The notes: generated by a model not told the origin, from the sequence alone. 64,000 nucleotides of DNA from Flagellimonas marinaquae (GCF_023716465.1 NZ_CP092415.1:2209501-2273500), one strand, 5' to 3'; shown: positions 1 to 10,128, counted from the first letter of the stretch. A program made the numbers and translations.

Positions 1-2071
1 AGAAGATACCCAAAAGTCAAAAACTGGCGGAGGATCTTCCGATGGGGCAGAGCGTAAAAAGCGAAGAAGGAGAATAGTTAAGAATGGCCCACAAGCTGGT
101 GGAGGTCGTAATAACAGAGGAGGCGCGGGTAGAAAAGGACAGCGTTCCAATGCACCCAAGGTAGAGCCTACCGAAGAAGAAGTACAAAAACAAGTACGTG
201 AGACCCTCGAAAAACTACAGGGTAAATCCAACAAAGGGCGAGGAGCAAAATATAGAAGGGAGAAAAGAGATCAGCACCGTCAGCAAACGGAAAAAGATCT
301 TGAACAACAGGAATTGGAAAGCAAGATTTTAAAGGTGACCGAATTTGTTACCGTGAACGAACTTGCCACGATGATGAATGTATCCACTACCCAGATAATT
401 TCAGCGTGTATGTCTTTGGGCATCATGGTAACCATGAATCAGCGATTGGATGCTGAAACACTTTCCATTGTAGCAGACGAATTTGGTTATGAGGTCGAGT
501 TTGTAACGGCCGAGATCGAGGAAACCATCGATGAGGTGGAGGATGCTCCAGAAGACTTGAAACCAAGGGCGCCCATTGTTACTGTAATGGGGCACGTAGA
601 CCACGGTAAAACATCGCTTCTGGATTACATTCGTGAAGAAAATGTAATCGCAGGGGAAAGTGGAGGAATTACGCAGCATATTGGAGCCTACGGTGTATCA
701 CTGGAAGATGGTCAAAGAATTGCTTTCTTGGATACTCCGGGTCACGAAGCGTTTACCGCAATGAGGGCTCGTGGAGCACAGGTAACCGACATTGCCATTA
801 TCGTAATTGCAGCGGATGACGATATCATGCCGCAAACGAAAGAAGCAATCAGCCATGCCCAAGCGGCCGGGGTGCCCATAGTATTCGCGATCAACAAAGT
901 GGATAAGCCTACGGCAAATCCTGATAAGATAAAAGAAGGATTGGCGCAAATGAACCTTTTGGTCGAAGATTGGGGGGGTAAAGTGCAATCGCACGATATT
1001 TCCGCAAAAACTGGTCAAGGCGTTCAAGAACTTTTGGAAAAAGTTTTGCTTGAGGCCGAGTTATTGGAATTGAAAGCAAATCCAGAACGTTTGGCAACGG
1101 GAACCGTGGTAGAAGCATTTTTGGACAAAGGCCGGGGTTATGTGGCGACCATTTTGGTCCAGACCGGTACATTGAACATTGGTGATTATGTATTGGCGGG
1201 AACCTGTAGCGGTAAAGTTAAGGCCATGCAAGATGAAAGAGGACATAATATTACAAGTGCCGGACCCTCCACGCCAATATCTATTTTGGGATTGGACGGG
1301 GCGCCGCAGGCAGGTGATAAGTTCCATGTGTTGGAAGATGAGCGGGAAGCCAAGCAAATTGCGGCAAAGCGTTCCCAATTACAACGCGAACAATCCGTAA
1401 GAACACAACGTCACATTACATTGGACGAAATTGGACGTAGAATTGCGTTGGGCGACTTCCAGGAGCTGAACATTATCCTAAAAGGTGATGTAGATGGTTC
1501 TGTAGAAGCTTTAACGGATTCCTTCCAAAAATTGTCCACAGATGAGATACAAGTCAACATCATACATAAAGGCGTAGGAGCGATAACAGAATCAGATGTA
1601 TTGTTGGCTAGTGCCTCCGATGCGATTATAATCGGATTTAACGTAAGGCCGATGGGCAATGCTCGAACCATTGCTGATAAAGAGGAGATCGATATCAGGA
1701 CCTACTCCATTATTTATGACGCCATCAACGATCTTAAAGATGCGATGGAAGGCATGTTGTCTCCAGAGATGAAAGAAGAAATCACCGGTAATGCCGAGAT
1801 TAGGGAGACTTTCAAGATTTCGAAAGTGGGAACCATTGCAGGATGTATGGTCACCAGTGGTAAAATCTTTAGAAACTCCAATATTAGGCTGATCAGGGAT
1901 GGTGTAGTAATCTATACCGGGGAGCTCGCCTCGTTGAAGCGATTCAAGGATGATGTAAAAGAAGTTTCCAAAGGGTACGACTGCGGACTACAGATCAAGA
2001 ATTACAACGATATTAGGGAAGGGGATATAGTAGAGGCCTTCCAAGAAGTGGCGGTGAAGAAAAAGCTGTAA
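1..2071 (+). CDS. infB: Translation initiation factor IF-2 (5' end missing)
   Basis: IF-2 is the GTPase that brings fMet-tRNA to the 30S subunit and drives subunit joining. The reading frame is open from base 2, so the gene starts before the window; a TTG at 314 is internal, not the start. The part encoded by bases 2-310 is a lysine/arginine/glutamine-rich low-complexity linker, usual for the N-terminal region of IF-2. The IF2_N fold follows, then the G domain with G1 GHVDHGKTS near 590, G3 DTPGHE near 737 and G4 NKVD near 893. After that come the beta-barrel domain II, domain III and the C-terminal fMet-tRNA-binding domain, ending in a lysine-rich tail. The stop is followed after about 20 bases by a strong terminator. 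Upstream neighbours are out of view; nusA would be expected from the usual gene order. Confidence 0.97.
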   Translation, partial: EDTQKSKTGGGSSDGAERKKRRRRIVKNGPQAGGGRNNRGGAGRKGQRSNAPKVEPTEEEVQKQVRETLEKLQGKSNKGRGAKYRREKRDQHRQQTEKDLEQQELESKILKVTEFVTVNELATMMNVSTTQIISACMSLGIMVTMNQRLDAETLSIVADEFGYEVEFVTAEIEETIDEVEDAPEDLKPRAPIVTVMGHVDHGKTSLLDYIREENVIAGESGGITQHIGAYGVSLEDGQRIAFLDTPGHEAFTAMRARGAQVTDIAIIVIAADDDIMPQTKEAISHAQAAGVPIVFAINKVDKPTANPDKIKEGLAQMNLLVEDWGGKVQSHDISAKTGQGVQELLEKVLLEAELLELKANPERLATGTVVEAFLDKGRGYVATILVQTGTLNIGDYVLAGTCSGKVKAMQDERGHNITSAGPSTPISILGLDGAPQAGDKFHVLEDEREAKQIAAKRSQLQREQSVRTQRHITLDEIGRRIALGDFQELNIILKGDVDGSVEALTDSFQKLSTDEIQVNIIHKGVGAITESDVLLASASDAIIIGFNVRPMGNARTIADKEEIDIRTYSIIYDAINDLKDAMEGMLSPEMKEEITGNAEIRETFKISKVGTIAGCMVTSGKIFRNSNIRLIRDGVVIYTGELASLKRFKDDVKEVSKGYDCGLQIKNYNDIREGDIVEAFQEVAVKKKL

Positions 2072-2090
2072 CGAGTATAATTCTAATTAA

Positions 2091-2119
2091 AAAAAACCCG
2101 CTCATCGAGCGGGTTTTTT
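2091..2119. terminator. Bidirectional intrinsic terminator infB / SPOR gene
   Basis: A perfect 7-bp stem CCCGCTC / GAGCGGG with a 3-base loop is flanked by six A on the left and six T on the right. It works as a rho-independent terminator on both strands, which fits the convergent arrangement of infB (+) and the SPOR-domain gene (-). Confidence 0.9.
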
Positions 2120-2121
2120 AG

Positions 2122-2496
2122 TTATTTGGAAGTGCTTTCTTCAGGTTTCAGGAGCATGGCGTCCGGATATTTTTTTCGTACTTCAAGATATTTCCTCTCG
2201 GCCTCCAATTTGGTCCTAAATTTTCCTAGCCTTACACGGTAGGTGGGAGATTCAAACTCTATTTTGGAATACCAGTCAGGGAAATCTACTTCTACTTGGT
2301 TCAATAGGTCTTGAGCCTTTTCAAAACTCCCAAAGCCCACTTGTATTTGATAAAAACCACTGTTTGCATTTACCTTGGCATACAGTTGAACCAATTGATC
2401 GATTTTCGGGTCTTGTTGAATGGTCACTTGGGCTTGCTGTGCCGAAAGCTGAGTGGCAAAGCCTATAATTAGTGCTGTGAATAGCGTGGTTTTCAT
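2122..2496 (-). CDS. SPOR-domain exported protein
   Basis: This is a 124-residue protein with a cleavable signal peptide (residues 1 to about 19, ending LSAQ). The rest is mostly one SPOR domain, about residues 45-118, with the pattern FYQIQVGFGSFEKAQ and a terminal YRVRLGKF strand. SPOR domains bind glycan strands stripped of stem peptides, so a periplasmic, septum- or cell-wall-associated role is likely. The specific function is unknown. It is a single gene on the minus strand with its own promoter and shares a terminator with infB. Confidence 0.85.
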   Translation of the reverse strand: MKTTLFTALIIGFATQLSAQQAQVTIQQDPKIDQLVQLYAKVNANSGFYQIQVGFGSFEKAQDLLNQVEVDFPDWYSKIEFESPTYRVRLGKFRTKLEAERKYLEVRKKYPDAMLLKPEESTSK

Positions 2497-2529
2497 AGTG
2501 TTTCAGTATTGTGATTATAACGCTTTTTG

Positions 2530-2557
2530 CAAAAGTAAATTATTATAGGTTAAACAA
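2530..2557 (-). promoter_or_regulatory. Promoter of the SPOR gene
   Basis: On the minus strand TTG (2555-2557), a 17-base spacer and TACTTTTG (2530-2537) match the Bacteroidota primary-sigma promoter TTG-N17-23-TAnnTTTG. The box ends 33 bases before the ATG. Confidence 0.65.
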
Positions 2558-2636
2558 GTTGAAGCAAAGTTATTTAGAATCTTTATAAATTATGAGTTAT
2601 AAATACCTTAACATTTCAAAAAATGCTTGTATGTCT

Positions 2637-2644
2637 TACTTTTG
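2637..2644 (+). promoter_or_regulatory. Probable -7 box for the act-cox operon
   Basis: TACTTTTG fits TAnnTTTG exactly. Upstream only TTTC (2614-2617, 19-base spacer) stands where TTTG is expected, so the -33 element is weak. About 80 bases of untranslated leader would separate it from actA. A short inverted repeat (CTATTG/CAATAG) lies in that leader; its meaning is unknown. Confidence 0.45.
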
Positions 2645-2731
2645 TGACCACTCTTGGTAGGGTGAAAAGCTATTGTTCTCAAACTCAATAGAAAGAATCG
2701 TGCCAAGGATTTCGATAGAAATTTCACGAAT

Positions 2732-4087
2732 ATGAAAAAGGTTTTATACCGCCATCTATTTTCAAAAGTTTTAGGTTTAACTTTCCTATTGTTCTCCACA
2801 TCTTTTTATGCTCAAGAAGAGGCTGATGCCGCTGCTGAACAAACAGTGGAAGCTGTCGGAGGAGACCCGGTAAAGGGGAAACAACTGTTTAATCAGAACT
2901 GTGCCGCCTGTCACGCATTGGAGCGTAAAATGACGGGGCCTGCACTGGCCAATGTAGAAACAAGGTTGGCTGAGGATGAAGGTTTGGACAAGGAATGGAT
3001 CTATCAATGGATCAAGAATAGTCCTGCCATGATTTCCGCTGGAGATGCTTATGCTGTAAAAATATACGCAGAGTACAATCAAGCGGCAATGACCCCGTTC
3101 CCGACGTTGTCTAATCAGGATATCGATGATATTTTGGCGTATACTGCCGCTCCGCCGCCCGCGCCTTCAGCTGCTACAGCTGCCGCCGCCACTGGAGGTG
3201 ATGCTGGTGAGTCAACTTCCGGTATTTCCAACGAAATGATACTTGGCGCATTGGTGTTGGTGTTCGGTCTGTTGGTCATGATGTTGATCTTGGTGAACAA
3301 GACCTTGCGCAGGATAGCCGAAGCAAATGGTGTTGTGATTGCGCAGGAGAAAGAAAAGCGCTTGCCAATTTGGAAAGCATTTGTTCAAAATCAGTTCTTG
3401 GTGCTGGTAAGTGTAGTGTTCTTGCTTTTGGCAAGTGCGTACTTTGCTTACGGTTGGATGATGCAGGTAGGTATCGATCAGGGGTATGCCCCGGTTCAGC
3501 CAATCCATTATTCGCACAAAATTCACGCTGGAGATAATAAGATTGAGTGTAAGTATTGTCACTCTTCCGCAAGGACTTCCAAGCATTCCGGGATTCCTTC
3601 CCTTAATGTTTGTATGAACTGTCACAAATCTATCTACGAATACACCGGTAATCCAGAAGGTCCTTCAGCTGAAGATTTGGCCAATGGATATACCAATGAA
3701 TTTTATACGGGCGAAATCAAGAAATTGTACAAAGCGGTCGGTTGGGACGAGGAAAACCAAAGCTATACTGGTGAAACACAACCAGTGGAGTGGGTTAGAA
3801 TCCATAACCTGCCAGATTTCGCATACTTTAATCACTCTCAGCACGTATCCGTTGCAGGAATTGAGTGTCAGACATGTCACGGTCCAGTAGAGGAAATGGA
3901 AGTTATGTATCAGCATGCTCCATTGACTATGGGTTGGTGTATCAATTGTCACAGGGAGACCAATGTGAAGGTTGAAGGTAATGAGTACTATGAGGCAATT
4001 CATGAAGAATTGTCCAAAAAGTATGGTGTTGAGGAATTGACCGCTGCCATGATGGGCGGTTTGGAGTGTGGTAAGTGTCACTATTAA
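2732..4087 (+). CDS. actA: Alternative complex III subunit ActA, six CXXCH haem sites
   Basis: ActA is a multihaem cytochrome c of alternative complex III, which passes electrons from menaquinol towards the terminal oxidase in the periplasm. The 451-residue protein has a signal peptide (residues 1-27), then a monohaem cytochrome c domain with CAACH at 57-61 and a likely Met120 ligand. An Ala/Pro-rich linker and two membrane helices (about 169-188 and 222-241) follow. The C-terminal multihaem part has CXXCH at 273, 294, 379, 403 and 446. The six sites combine a classical monohaem domain with the pentahaem ActA core. It opens an operon in which the next genes follow at gaps of 2-33 bases. The ATG at 2732 gives a clean signal peptide. 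Confidence 0.93.
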   Translation: MKKVLYRHLFSKVLGLTFLLFSTSFYAQEEADAAAEQTVEAVGGDPVKGKQLFNQNCAACHALERKMTGPALANVETRLAEDEGLDKEWIYQWIKNSPAMISAGDAYAVKIYAEYNQAAMTPFPTLSNQDIDDILAYTAAPPPAPSAATAAAATGGDAGESTSGISNEMILGALVLVFGLLVMMLILVNKTLRRIAEANGVVIAQEKEKRLPIWKAFVQNQFLVLVSVVFLLLASAYFAYGWMMQVGIDQGYAPVQPIHYSHKIHAGDNKIECKYCHSSARTSKHSGIPSLNVCMNCHKSIYEYTGNPEGPSAEDLANGYTNEFYTGEIKKLYKAVGWDEENQSYTGETQPVEWVRIHNLPDFAYFNHSQHVSVAGIECQTCHGPVEEMEVMYQHAPLTMGWCINCHRETNVKVEGNEYYEAIHEELSKKYGVEELTAAMMGGLECGKCHY

Positions 4088-4119
4088 GAAATAAAAGAAG
4101 ATAATCTCAGATATATCGT

Positions 4120-7100
4120 ATGGCATCAAACAAAAAATATTGGAAAAGTGAAGCGGAGTTGAATCCGAACGATTCCATTGTTGAGGCGCTAAGAAACAAC
4201 GAGTTTACAGAGGAGATTCCCGTTGATGATTTTTTGGGGGACAAGGAAAAACTGTCCGCCTCCAATACTTCAAGAAGGGATTTCTTGAAATATGTCGGCT
4301 TCAGTACTGCGGCAGCAACCGTTGCGGCGTGCGAGGGACCTGTTCACAAATCTATACCGTATGTGGTCCAGCCGGACAATATTGTTCCAGGTGTGGCCAA
4401 TTACTATGCTACAACTATAGCGGATGGTTTTGATTTTGCCAGTATTTTGGTAAAAACCCGTGAGGGAAGGCCTATAAAAATTGAAAACAATACGGATGCA
4501 AAGGTAAATGGTGGGGCCAATGCGCGAGTGCAAGCCTCTGTTTTGTCTCTGTATGATAGTAAAAGGGTTCAAGGGCCAATGGCCAATGGTGAGCCTATGG
4601 AATGGAAGGTGCTGGATGCTACGGTGATGGCCAAGCTGAACTCTTTGAAGGGTACCAGTAAGCAAATTGCCCTTTTGACGCAGACATATGCAAGTCCGTC
4701 CACAGCAAAATTAATTTCTGAATTTAAAGAGGCTTACGGAGAAAACGTGAACCACGTGGTTTACGATGCAATTTCCGAAGATGCTGCACTTAATGCATTT
4801 AATAAGGCGTACGGTGAACGTGCCTTGGCCGATTATGATTTTGAAAAAGCTGAATTGATAGTGTCCTTCGGAGCTGATTTCTTGGGAGATTGGCAAGGTG
4901 GGGGCTATGATTCCGGTTATGCAAAAGGACGTATTCCAAAGAACGGGAAAATGTCCAGGCATATTCAGATGGAGTCCAATATGTCCTTGGCCGGGGCCAA
5001 TGCCGACAAGAGATATCCAATGACGCCAACCCAGCAGAAAATTGCGCTGGCCAAATTGTATGGCAAGTTAAATGGTAGCAGTGTAGGTGGTGGTACATCT
5101 GATGTGGATGCTGCAGTGGACCAAGTTGCGGCCGAAATCAAAAAAGCAGGCAGCAAAGCAGTTGTTGTTACCGGATTAAATGATGAGAATGCACAATCCG
5201 TTGTATTGGCGATCAATAAATTATTGGCTAGTGAGGCATTTGATCCGATCAAGCCAAAATATGTGCGCCAAGGAGATGCTGCAAAGGTGAATAAATTGAT
5301 ATCCGATATGAATGCCGGTCGTGTAGGTATGTTGATTACCGACGGTGTAAATCCAGCGTATTCATTGCCAAATGCAGAAGAGTTTGTTGCTGGTTTGGAT
5401 CAGGTAGATCTTTCTGTAGCTTTTGCGTTCAATAATGATGAGACAGCACAGTCGTCCGATTATGTGGCGGCATCATCCCATTATTTGGAATCATGGGGCG
5501 ATGCAGAGTTCAAAAAAGGACAATATAGCTTAATGCAGCCAGCCATTCGTGAGTTGTTTGATACGAGACAGTTTCAGACGGCACTTTTGAAATGGATGGG
5601 TGTGGAAAAAACATACTACGAATACATTAAGGAAAATTGGAATACTGATATTCTTCAAGGTGGTTCTTGGAACAAAGCTTTGCAGGATGGGGTATTTGAG
5701 GTTTCCGTGATGAATACAGAAAATGACGAGGTTGCTTCGGTGAATGAAGGCGAGGAAGAGCAACCGGAAATTGTACCAATAGCGTCCGCGATACGTTCTT
5801 TGGTGAATTCCACAAGCCCGGGCACGGAGCTGGTACTTTACTCCAAAGTGGGTATGGGTGACGGTCGCCAGGCGAACAACCCTTGGTTGCAGGAATTCCC
5901 TGATCCGATTTCGAGGGTGTCTTGGGACAACTATGTTACCGTTTCCAAGGCCGATGCTGAAACTTGGGGATTGGAGAACACCATAGTGGCCGATGGCGGT
6001 CTAAATGGTAGTTATGTCAATCTTACTGTTGATGGAAAGGTTCTGGAGAATGTTCCTGTGATCGTTCAGCCAGGACAAGCAGTGGGTACTGTAGGGCTTT
6101 CGTTCGGATACGGTAAAAAAGCCGGAATGCAGCAAGAGATGGCCACAGGGGTCAATGCATACGCTTTATATAGTAATTTTTCCGATGTACAGTCGGTTAC
6201 GATAGAAAAATCAGCAGGAGTTCATGAGTTTGCCTGTGTGCAATCTCAAAAAACACTGATGGGTAGGGGAGATATCATCAAAGAAACTACTTTGGAGATT
6301 TTCAATACCAAAGATCATGCGGAATGGAACCCAATGCCGCATGTATCATTGAATCATCAGGAAATACCTGTTACCTCTCCAGATGCAGACCTTTGGGAGG
6401 AGTTTGATAGAAGTATAGGGCATCACTTTAACTTGTCCATCGATCTAAATGCATGTACCGGATGTGGTGCTTGTGTCATCGCATGTCATGCCGAGAACAA
6501 TGTTCCGGTTGTCGGAAAGATGGAGATGCGCCGTTCCAGAGATATGCACTGGTTGCGAATAGACAGGTACTACTCTTCCGAAGAGACCTTTGAGCAAGAT
6601 AACGAGAAAAAAGATGGCATGGATGGCCTTTGGGGAGAAAATGGTTCTCTTGGAGGCTTCAGGGAGATGGAAGATCCGTCAGCCAATCCACAGGTAGCCT
6701 TCCAGCCGGTAATGTGTCAACATTGTAATCATGCACCTTGTGAAACTGTTTGTCCGGTAGCGGCAACATCGCATAGTAGACAGGGTCAAAACCATATGGC
6801 ATACAACCGTTGTGTAGGAACAAGATATTGTGCCAACAACTGTCCTTATAAAGTTCGTAGATTCAACTGGTTCTTGTACAATAACAACGACGAGTTCGAT
6901 TTTAATATGAACAATGATTTGGGTAAAATGGTACTTAATCCAGACGTTAATGTGCGTTCTAGGGGGGTTATGGAAAAATGCTCAATGTGCATCCAAATGA
7001 CCCAAAAGACCATTTTGGACGCGAAGAGAGACGGTCGAGTGGTGAAAGATGGTGAGTTCCAAACTGCTTGTTCTGCAGCATGTAGCAGCGGGGCTATGGT

Positions 7101-7239
7101 GTTCGGCGATGTAAACGATCACGATAGTAAAGTGGCCAAATTGAAAGAGGATGATAGGATGTACCATTTGTTGGAGCATGTGGGAACAAAACCAAACGTG
7201 TTCTACCATGTTAAGGTAAGAAACACCAACGAGGCTTAA
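4120..7239 (+). CDS. actB: Alternative complex III iron-sulfur subunit ActB
   Basis: ActB carries the Fe-S wire of complex III. In the 1039-residue protein a Tat motif (SRRDFLK, Arg52-Arg53) sits after an unusually long 50-residue leader and is followed by a lipobox-like VAAC with Cys71, so the protein is probably lipid-anchored in the periplasm. About residues 75-740 resemble a molybdopterin oxidoreductase domain, which in this family holds no molybdenum cofactor. The C-terminal ferredoxin-like region has Cys groups starting at 779 (CTGCGAC), 866 (CQHCNHAPC), 898 (CVGTRYC) and 954 (CSMC), with more Cys from 984. This fits the four clusters known for ActB. It begins 32 bases after actA. Confidence 0.94.
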   Translation: MASNKKYWKSEAELNPNDSIVEALRNNEFTEEIPVDDFLGDKEKLSASNTSRRDFLKYVGFSTAAATVAACEGPVHKSIPYVVQPDNIVPGVANYYATTIADGFDFASILVKTREGRPIKIENNTDAKVNGGANARVQASVLSLYDSKRVQGPMANGEPMEWKVLDATVMAKLNSLKGTSKQIALLTQTYASPSTAKLISEFKEAYGENVNHVVYDAISEDAALNAFNKAYGERALADYDFEKAELIVSFGADFLGDWQGGGYDSGYAKGRIPKNGKMSRHIQMESNMSLAGANADKRYPMTPTQQKIALAKLYGKLNGSSVGGGTSDVDAAVDQVAAEIKKAGSKAVVVTGLNDENAQSVVLAINKLLASEAFDPIKPKYVRQGDAAKVNKLISDMNAGRVGMLITDGVNPAYSLPNAEEFVAGLDQVDLSVAFAFNNDETAQSSDYVAASSHYLESWGDAEFKKGQYSLMQPAIRELFDTRQFQTALLKWMGVEKTYYEYIKENWNTDILQGGSWNKALQDGVFEVSVMNTENDEVASVNEGEEEQPEIVPIASAIRSLVNSTSPGTELVLYSKVGMGDGRQANNPWLQEFPDPISRVSWDNYVTVSKADAETWGLENTIVADGGLNGSYVNLTVDGKVLENVPVIVQPGQAVGTVGLSFGYGKKAGMQQEMATGVNAYALYSNFSDVQSVTIEKSAGVHEFACVQSQKTLMGRGDIIKETTLEIFNTKDHAEWNPMPHVSLNHQEIPVTSPDADLWEEFDRSIGHHFNLSIDLNACTGCGACVIACHAENNVPVVGKMEMRRSRDMHWLRIDRYYSSEETFEQDNEKKDGMDGLWGENGSLGGFREMEDPSANPQVAFQPVMCQHCNHAPCETVCPVAATSHSRQGQNHMAYNRCVGTRYCANNCPYKVRRFNWFLYNNNDEFDFNMNNDLGKMVLNPDVNVRSRGVMEKCSMCIQMTQKTILDAKRDGRVVKDGEFQTACSAACSSGAMVFGDVNDHDSKVAKLKEDDRMYHLLEHVGTKPNVFYHVKVRNTNEA

Positions 7240-7272
7240 TCAATAAAAAAAGAAGTAACTAGAAGATAAATT

Positions 7273-9024
7273 ATGGCGTCGCATTACGAAGCACCTATTC
7301 GAAAGCCCTTAGTAGTCGGAGACAAAGGTTACCACGATGTAACCGTGGATATTGCCCGTCCGGTTGAGGGAAAGGCCAACAAACAATGGTGGATTGTTTT
7401 TTCTATCGCATTAGTGGCATTCCTTTGGGGTCTAGGATGTATCATTTACACCATTTCAACAGGTATTGGGGTTTGGGGTCTTAACCGAACCGTAAACTGG
7501 GCCTGGGATATTACCAACTTTGTATGGTGGGTAGGTATTGGTCACGCAGGTACACTGATTTCAGCAGTACTTTTGCTTTTCCGACAAAAATGGAGAATGG
7601 CAATTAACCGTTCGGCGGAAGCTATGACCATTTTCTCGGTTGTGCAGGCGGGTTTGTTCCCGATCATTCACATGGGCCGTCCTTGGTTGGCATATTGGGT
7701 ACTTCCCATTCCGAACCAGTTTGGTTCCCTTTGGGTAAACTTTAACTCACCATTACTTTGGGACGTATTTGCGATATCGACCTATCTTTCTGTATCGTTG
7801 GTATTCTGGTGGACAGGATTACTACCCGATTTCGCGATGATTCGCGATAGAGCGGTAAAACCATTCCAGAAGAAAATATATAGCTTATTGAGCTTTGGTT
7901 GGACAGGTAGAGCCAAGGATTGGCAGCGTTTTGAGGAAGTTTCCTTGGTATTGGCCGGTTTGGCAACACCTTTGGTACTTTCTGTACACACCATTGTATC
8001 CTTTGACTTTGCCACATCGGTGATTCCTGGATGGCACACAACCATTTTCCCTCCTTATTTTGTTGCGGGAGCAATTTTCTCTGGATTTGCCATGGTGAAC
8101 ACGCTTCTGATCATTATGCGTAAAGTGTGTAATCTTGAGGCTTATATTACCGTACAGCACATTGAATTGATGAACATTGTAATCATGATTACAGGTTCCA
8201 TTGTAGGATGCGCCTACATAACTGAGTTATTCATTGCTTGGTATTCCGGAGTGGAGTACGAGCAGTACGCTTTCTTGAACAGGGCTACAGGACCTTATGC
8301 ATGGGCTTACTGGGCAATGATGACCTGTAATGTGTTCTCGCCTCAGTTTATGTGGTTCAAAAAGTTGCGTACCAGTATTATGTTCTCTTTCTTCATTTCC
8401 ATTGTGGTAAACATTGGAATGTGGTTCGAGCGTTTTGTGATCATTGTTACATCGTTGCACAGGGATTATTTGCCATCCTCATGGACCATGTTCTCACCAA
8501 CATTTGTGGATATTGGAATTTTTATTGGAACCATCGGATTCTTCTTTGTCCTGTTCCTCTTGTATTCAAGAACATTCCCTGTAATAGCGCAAGCCGAGGT
8601 AAAATCAATTTTGAAATCATCTGGAGAGAAGTATAAAAAATTAAGGGATGCTGGTCAACCTCTTTATCAAATGCCACAAGGTGTAAATAAAGTAGTGGGT
8701 TATGAAGAGCCCATAACGGATGACGTGTTGATGGGCGAAGTAAAGCCTACAGAAGGTGATAAGGTAGGTGTGACCGAATTGCTGAGCAGTATAGGTACAT
8801 TCGATGCCGCTACGGAAACACCGGACGATTTGAAAGAAATCAAGGGAGTTGGGCCAGAAATGGAGCGAACCTTGAACGAAATAGGTATTTACACCTATGC
8901 ACAGGTCGCCAGAATGACCGAAAAGGAGTATAATCTGTTGGACTCTATTACCGGAAGGTTCCCAGGTCGTGCGCAACGTGACGATTGGGCGGGTCAAGCG
9001 AAGTTGTTAAACGATAAAAAATAA
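7273..9024 (+). CDS. actC: Alternative complex III membrane subunit ActC with C-terminal helix-hairpin-helix tail
   Basis: ActC is an NrfD/PsrC-family polytopic membrane protein that forms the quinol site and possible proton path of complex III. About residues 35-450 hold the predicted transmembrane helices, including the conserved region around HMGRPWLAYW. The 583-residue protein continues beyond the membrane part: a cytoplasmic linker (about 455-517) leads to a 66-residue tail (518-583) with DDLKEIKGVGPEMERTLNEI and a later FPGRAQRDDW motif. This tail resembles the helix-hairpin-helix extensions found on some NuoE and ribosomal proteins. It lies 33 bases after actB and 2 bases before actD. 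The core assignment is firm; the role of the tail is unknown. Confidence 0.92.
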   Translation: MASHYEAPIRKPLVVGDKGYHDVTVDIARPVEGKANKQWWIVFSIALVAFLWGLGCIIYTISTGIGVWGLNRTVNWAWDITNFVWWVGIGHAGTLISAVLLLFRQKWRMAINRSAEAMTIFSVVQAGLFPIIHMGRPWLAYWVLPIPNQFGSLWVNFNSPLLWDVFAISTYLSVSLVFWWTGLLPDFAMIRDRAVKPFQKKIYSLLSFGWTGRAKDWQRFEEVSLVLAGLATPLVLSVHTIVSFDFATSVIPGWHTTIFPPYFVAGAIFSGFAMVNTLLIIMRKVCNLEAYITVQHIELMNIVIMITGSIVGCAYITELFIAWYSGVEYEQYAFLNRATGPYAWAYWAMMTCNVFSPQFMWFKKLRTSIMFSFFISIVVNIGMWFERFVIIVTSLHRDYLPSSWTMFSPTFVDIGIFIGTIGFFFVLFLLYSRTFPVIAQAEVKSILKSSGEKYKKLRDAGQPLYQMPQGVNKVVGYEEPITDDVLMGEVKPTEGDKVGVTELLSSIGTFDAATETPDDLKEIKGVGPEMERTLNEIGIYTYAQVARMTEKEYNLLDSITGRFPGRAQRDDWAGQAKLLNDKK

Positions 9025-9026
9025 TT

Positions 9027-9554
9027 ATGGCATCAAAAGTTATACAAGCACTTTATACCGATGACGATGTGTTGATGCATGCCGTAAAAAAGGTTAGGGC
9101 AGAACACCATCATATAGAGGAGGTGTACACCCCGTTCCCTGTTCACGGTCTAGACAAAGCAATGGGATTGGCCGATACAAGAATCGCTATCACTTCATTC
9201 CTGTATGGATGTTTGGGATTGACCGTGGCCGTGGTTATGATGAACTTTATTATGATCGAGGATTGGCCACAGGATATTGGAGGTAAGCCAAGTTTTAGCT
9301 ACCTGGAAAACATGCCGGCCTTTGTACCGATCATGTTCGAGCTTACCGTTTTCTTTGCAGCTCACTTAATGGTGATCACATTTTATCTTAGAAGTAGGAT
9401 GTGGCCCTTTAAAAAGGCGGAGAACCCAGATAAAAGAACCACTGATGACCATTTTTTGATGGAACTAGGTGTTCACGATAACGAGAATGAACTTGCCGAG
9501 CTGTTATGGGAAACAGGAGCGGTAGAAGTAAAAGTTACAGAAAAGGAGTCTTAA
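9027..9554 (+). CDS. actD: Alternative complex III subunit ActD (DUF3341)
   Basis: This 175-residue protein has a cytoplasmic N-terminal domain and two transmembrane helices (about 55-78 and 101-123), the arrangement of DUF3341/ActD. It is a structural membrane subunit of complex III with no cofactor motif visible. The ATG at 9027 is 2 bases after the actC stop and actE follows after 4 bases, so the three genes are almost certainly translated from one message. Confidence 0.92.
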   Translation: MASKVIQALYTDDDVLMHAVKKVRAEHHHIEEVYTPFPVHGLDKAMGLADTRIAITSFLYGCLGLTVAVVMMNFIMIEDWPQDIGGKPSFSYLENMPAFVPIMFELTVFFAAHLMVITFYLRSRMWPFKKAENPDKRTTDDHFLMELGVHDNENELAELLWETGAVEVKVTEKES

Positions 9555-9558
9555 TAAT

Positions 9559-10128
9559 ATGAAGCAATTAGGTAAAATAAGTCTTGCTTTGGCCTTGGTA
9601 CTGTTTGCAGCCTCTTGTGCAGATAAGAACAGTCCAAACTACCAATTCATGCCAAACATGTACGAAACCGTAGGGTACGAAACTTATCAAGGTGTTGATA
9701 ATGGATTGTTTCCTGATGGAACAGAGGCCATGTTGCCCGTAGAGGGGACCATTAATAGAGGTTACATGCCCTACGAAATAGAAAACACTCCGGAAGGTAA
9801 AGAAATGGCAAGGTTGAACCCAAGTCCATTGGATTCGCTCAATAGTGAAAAGAATTTAGCAAGAGGCAAGGAGCTGTACGATATTTATTGTGCCATATGT
9901 CACGGAGCTAAAGGAGATGGTCAAGGAAACCTTGTAAAAAGAGAAAAAATATTGGGTGTTCCCAGCTATGCCGATGCAGCTAGAAACATTACTGTCGGAA
10001 CTACATATCATGCCATTTATTACGGGTTGAACTCAATGGGTTCTTACGCCTCACAGTTCGCCAATGAAGAAGAAATGTGGCAAGTGTCCGAATATGTGAT
10101 GAAATTAAAGGAAGACCTAACAAAATAA
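9559..10128 (+). CDS. actE: Alternative complex III monohaem cytochrome c ActE, lipoprotein
   Basis: ActE is the monohaem c-type cytochrome of complex III and a candidate exit point for electrons towards the oxidase. The 189-residue protein has a lipoprotein signal peptide with lipobox FAASC (Cys20), so it should be anchored at the membrane surface. The haem site is CAICH at 111-115, and Met160 in the GLNSMGSYA segment is the likely sixth ligand. The gene lies between actD and actF. Confidence 0.93.
   Translation: MKQLGKISLALALVLFAASCADKNSPNYQFMPNMYETVGYETYQGVDNGLFPDGTEAMLPVEGTINRGYMPYEIENTPEGKEMARLNPSPLDSLNSEKNLARGKELYDIYCAICHGAKGDGQGNLVKREKILGVPSYADAARNITVGTTYHAIYYGLNSMGSYASQFANEEEMWQVSEYVMKLKEDLTK

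Noticed and set aside
4327..6350. Active molybdenum oxidoreductase in the N-terminal part of ActB
   Set aside because: The domain is a known cofactor-free relic in ActB of alternative complex III, and the operon context is clear.
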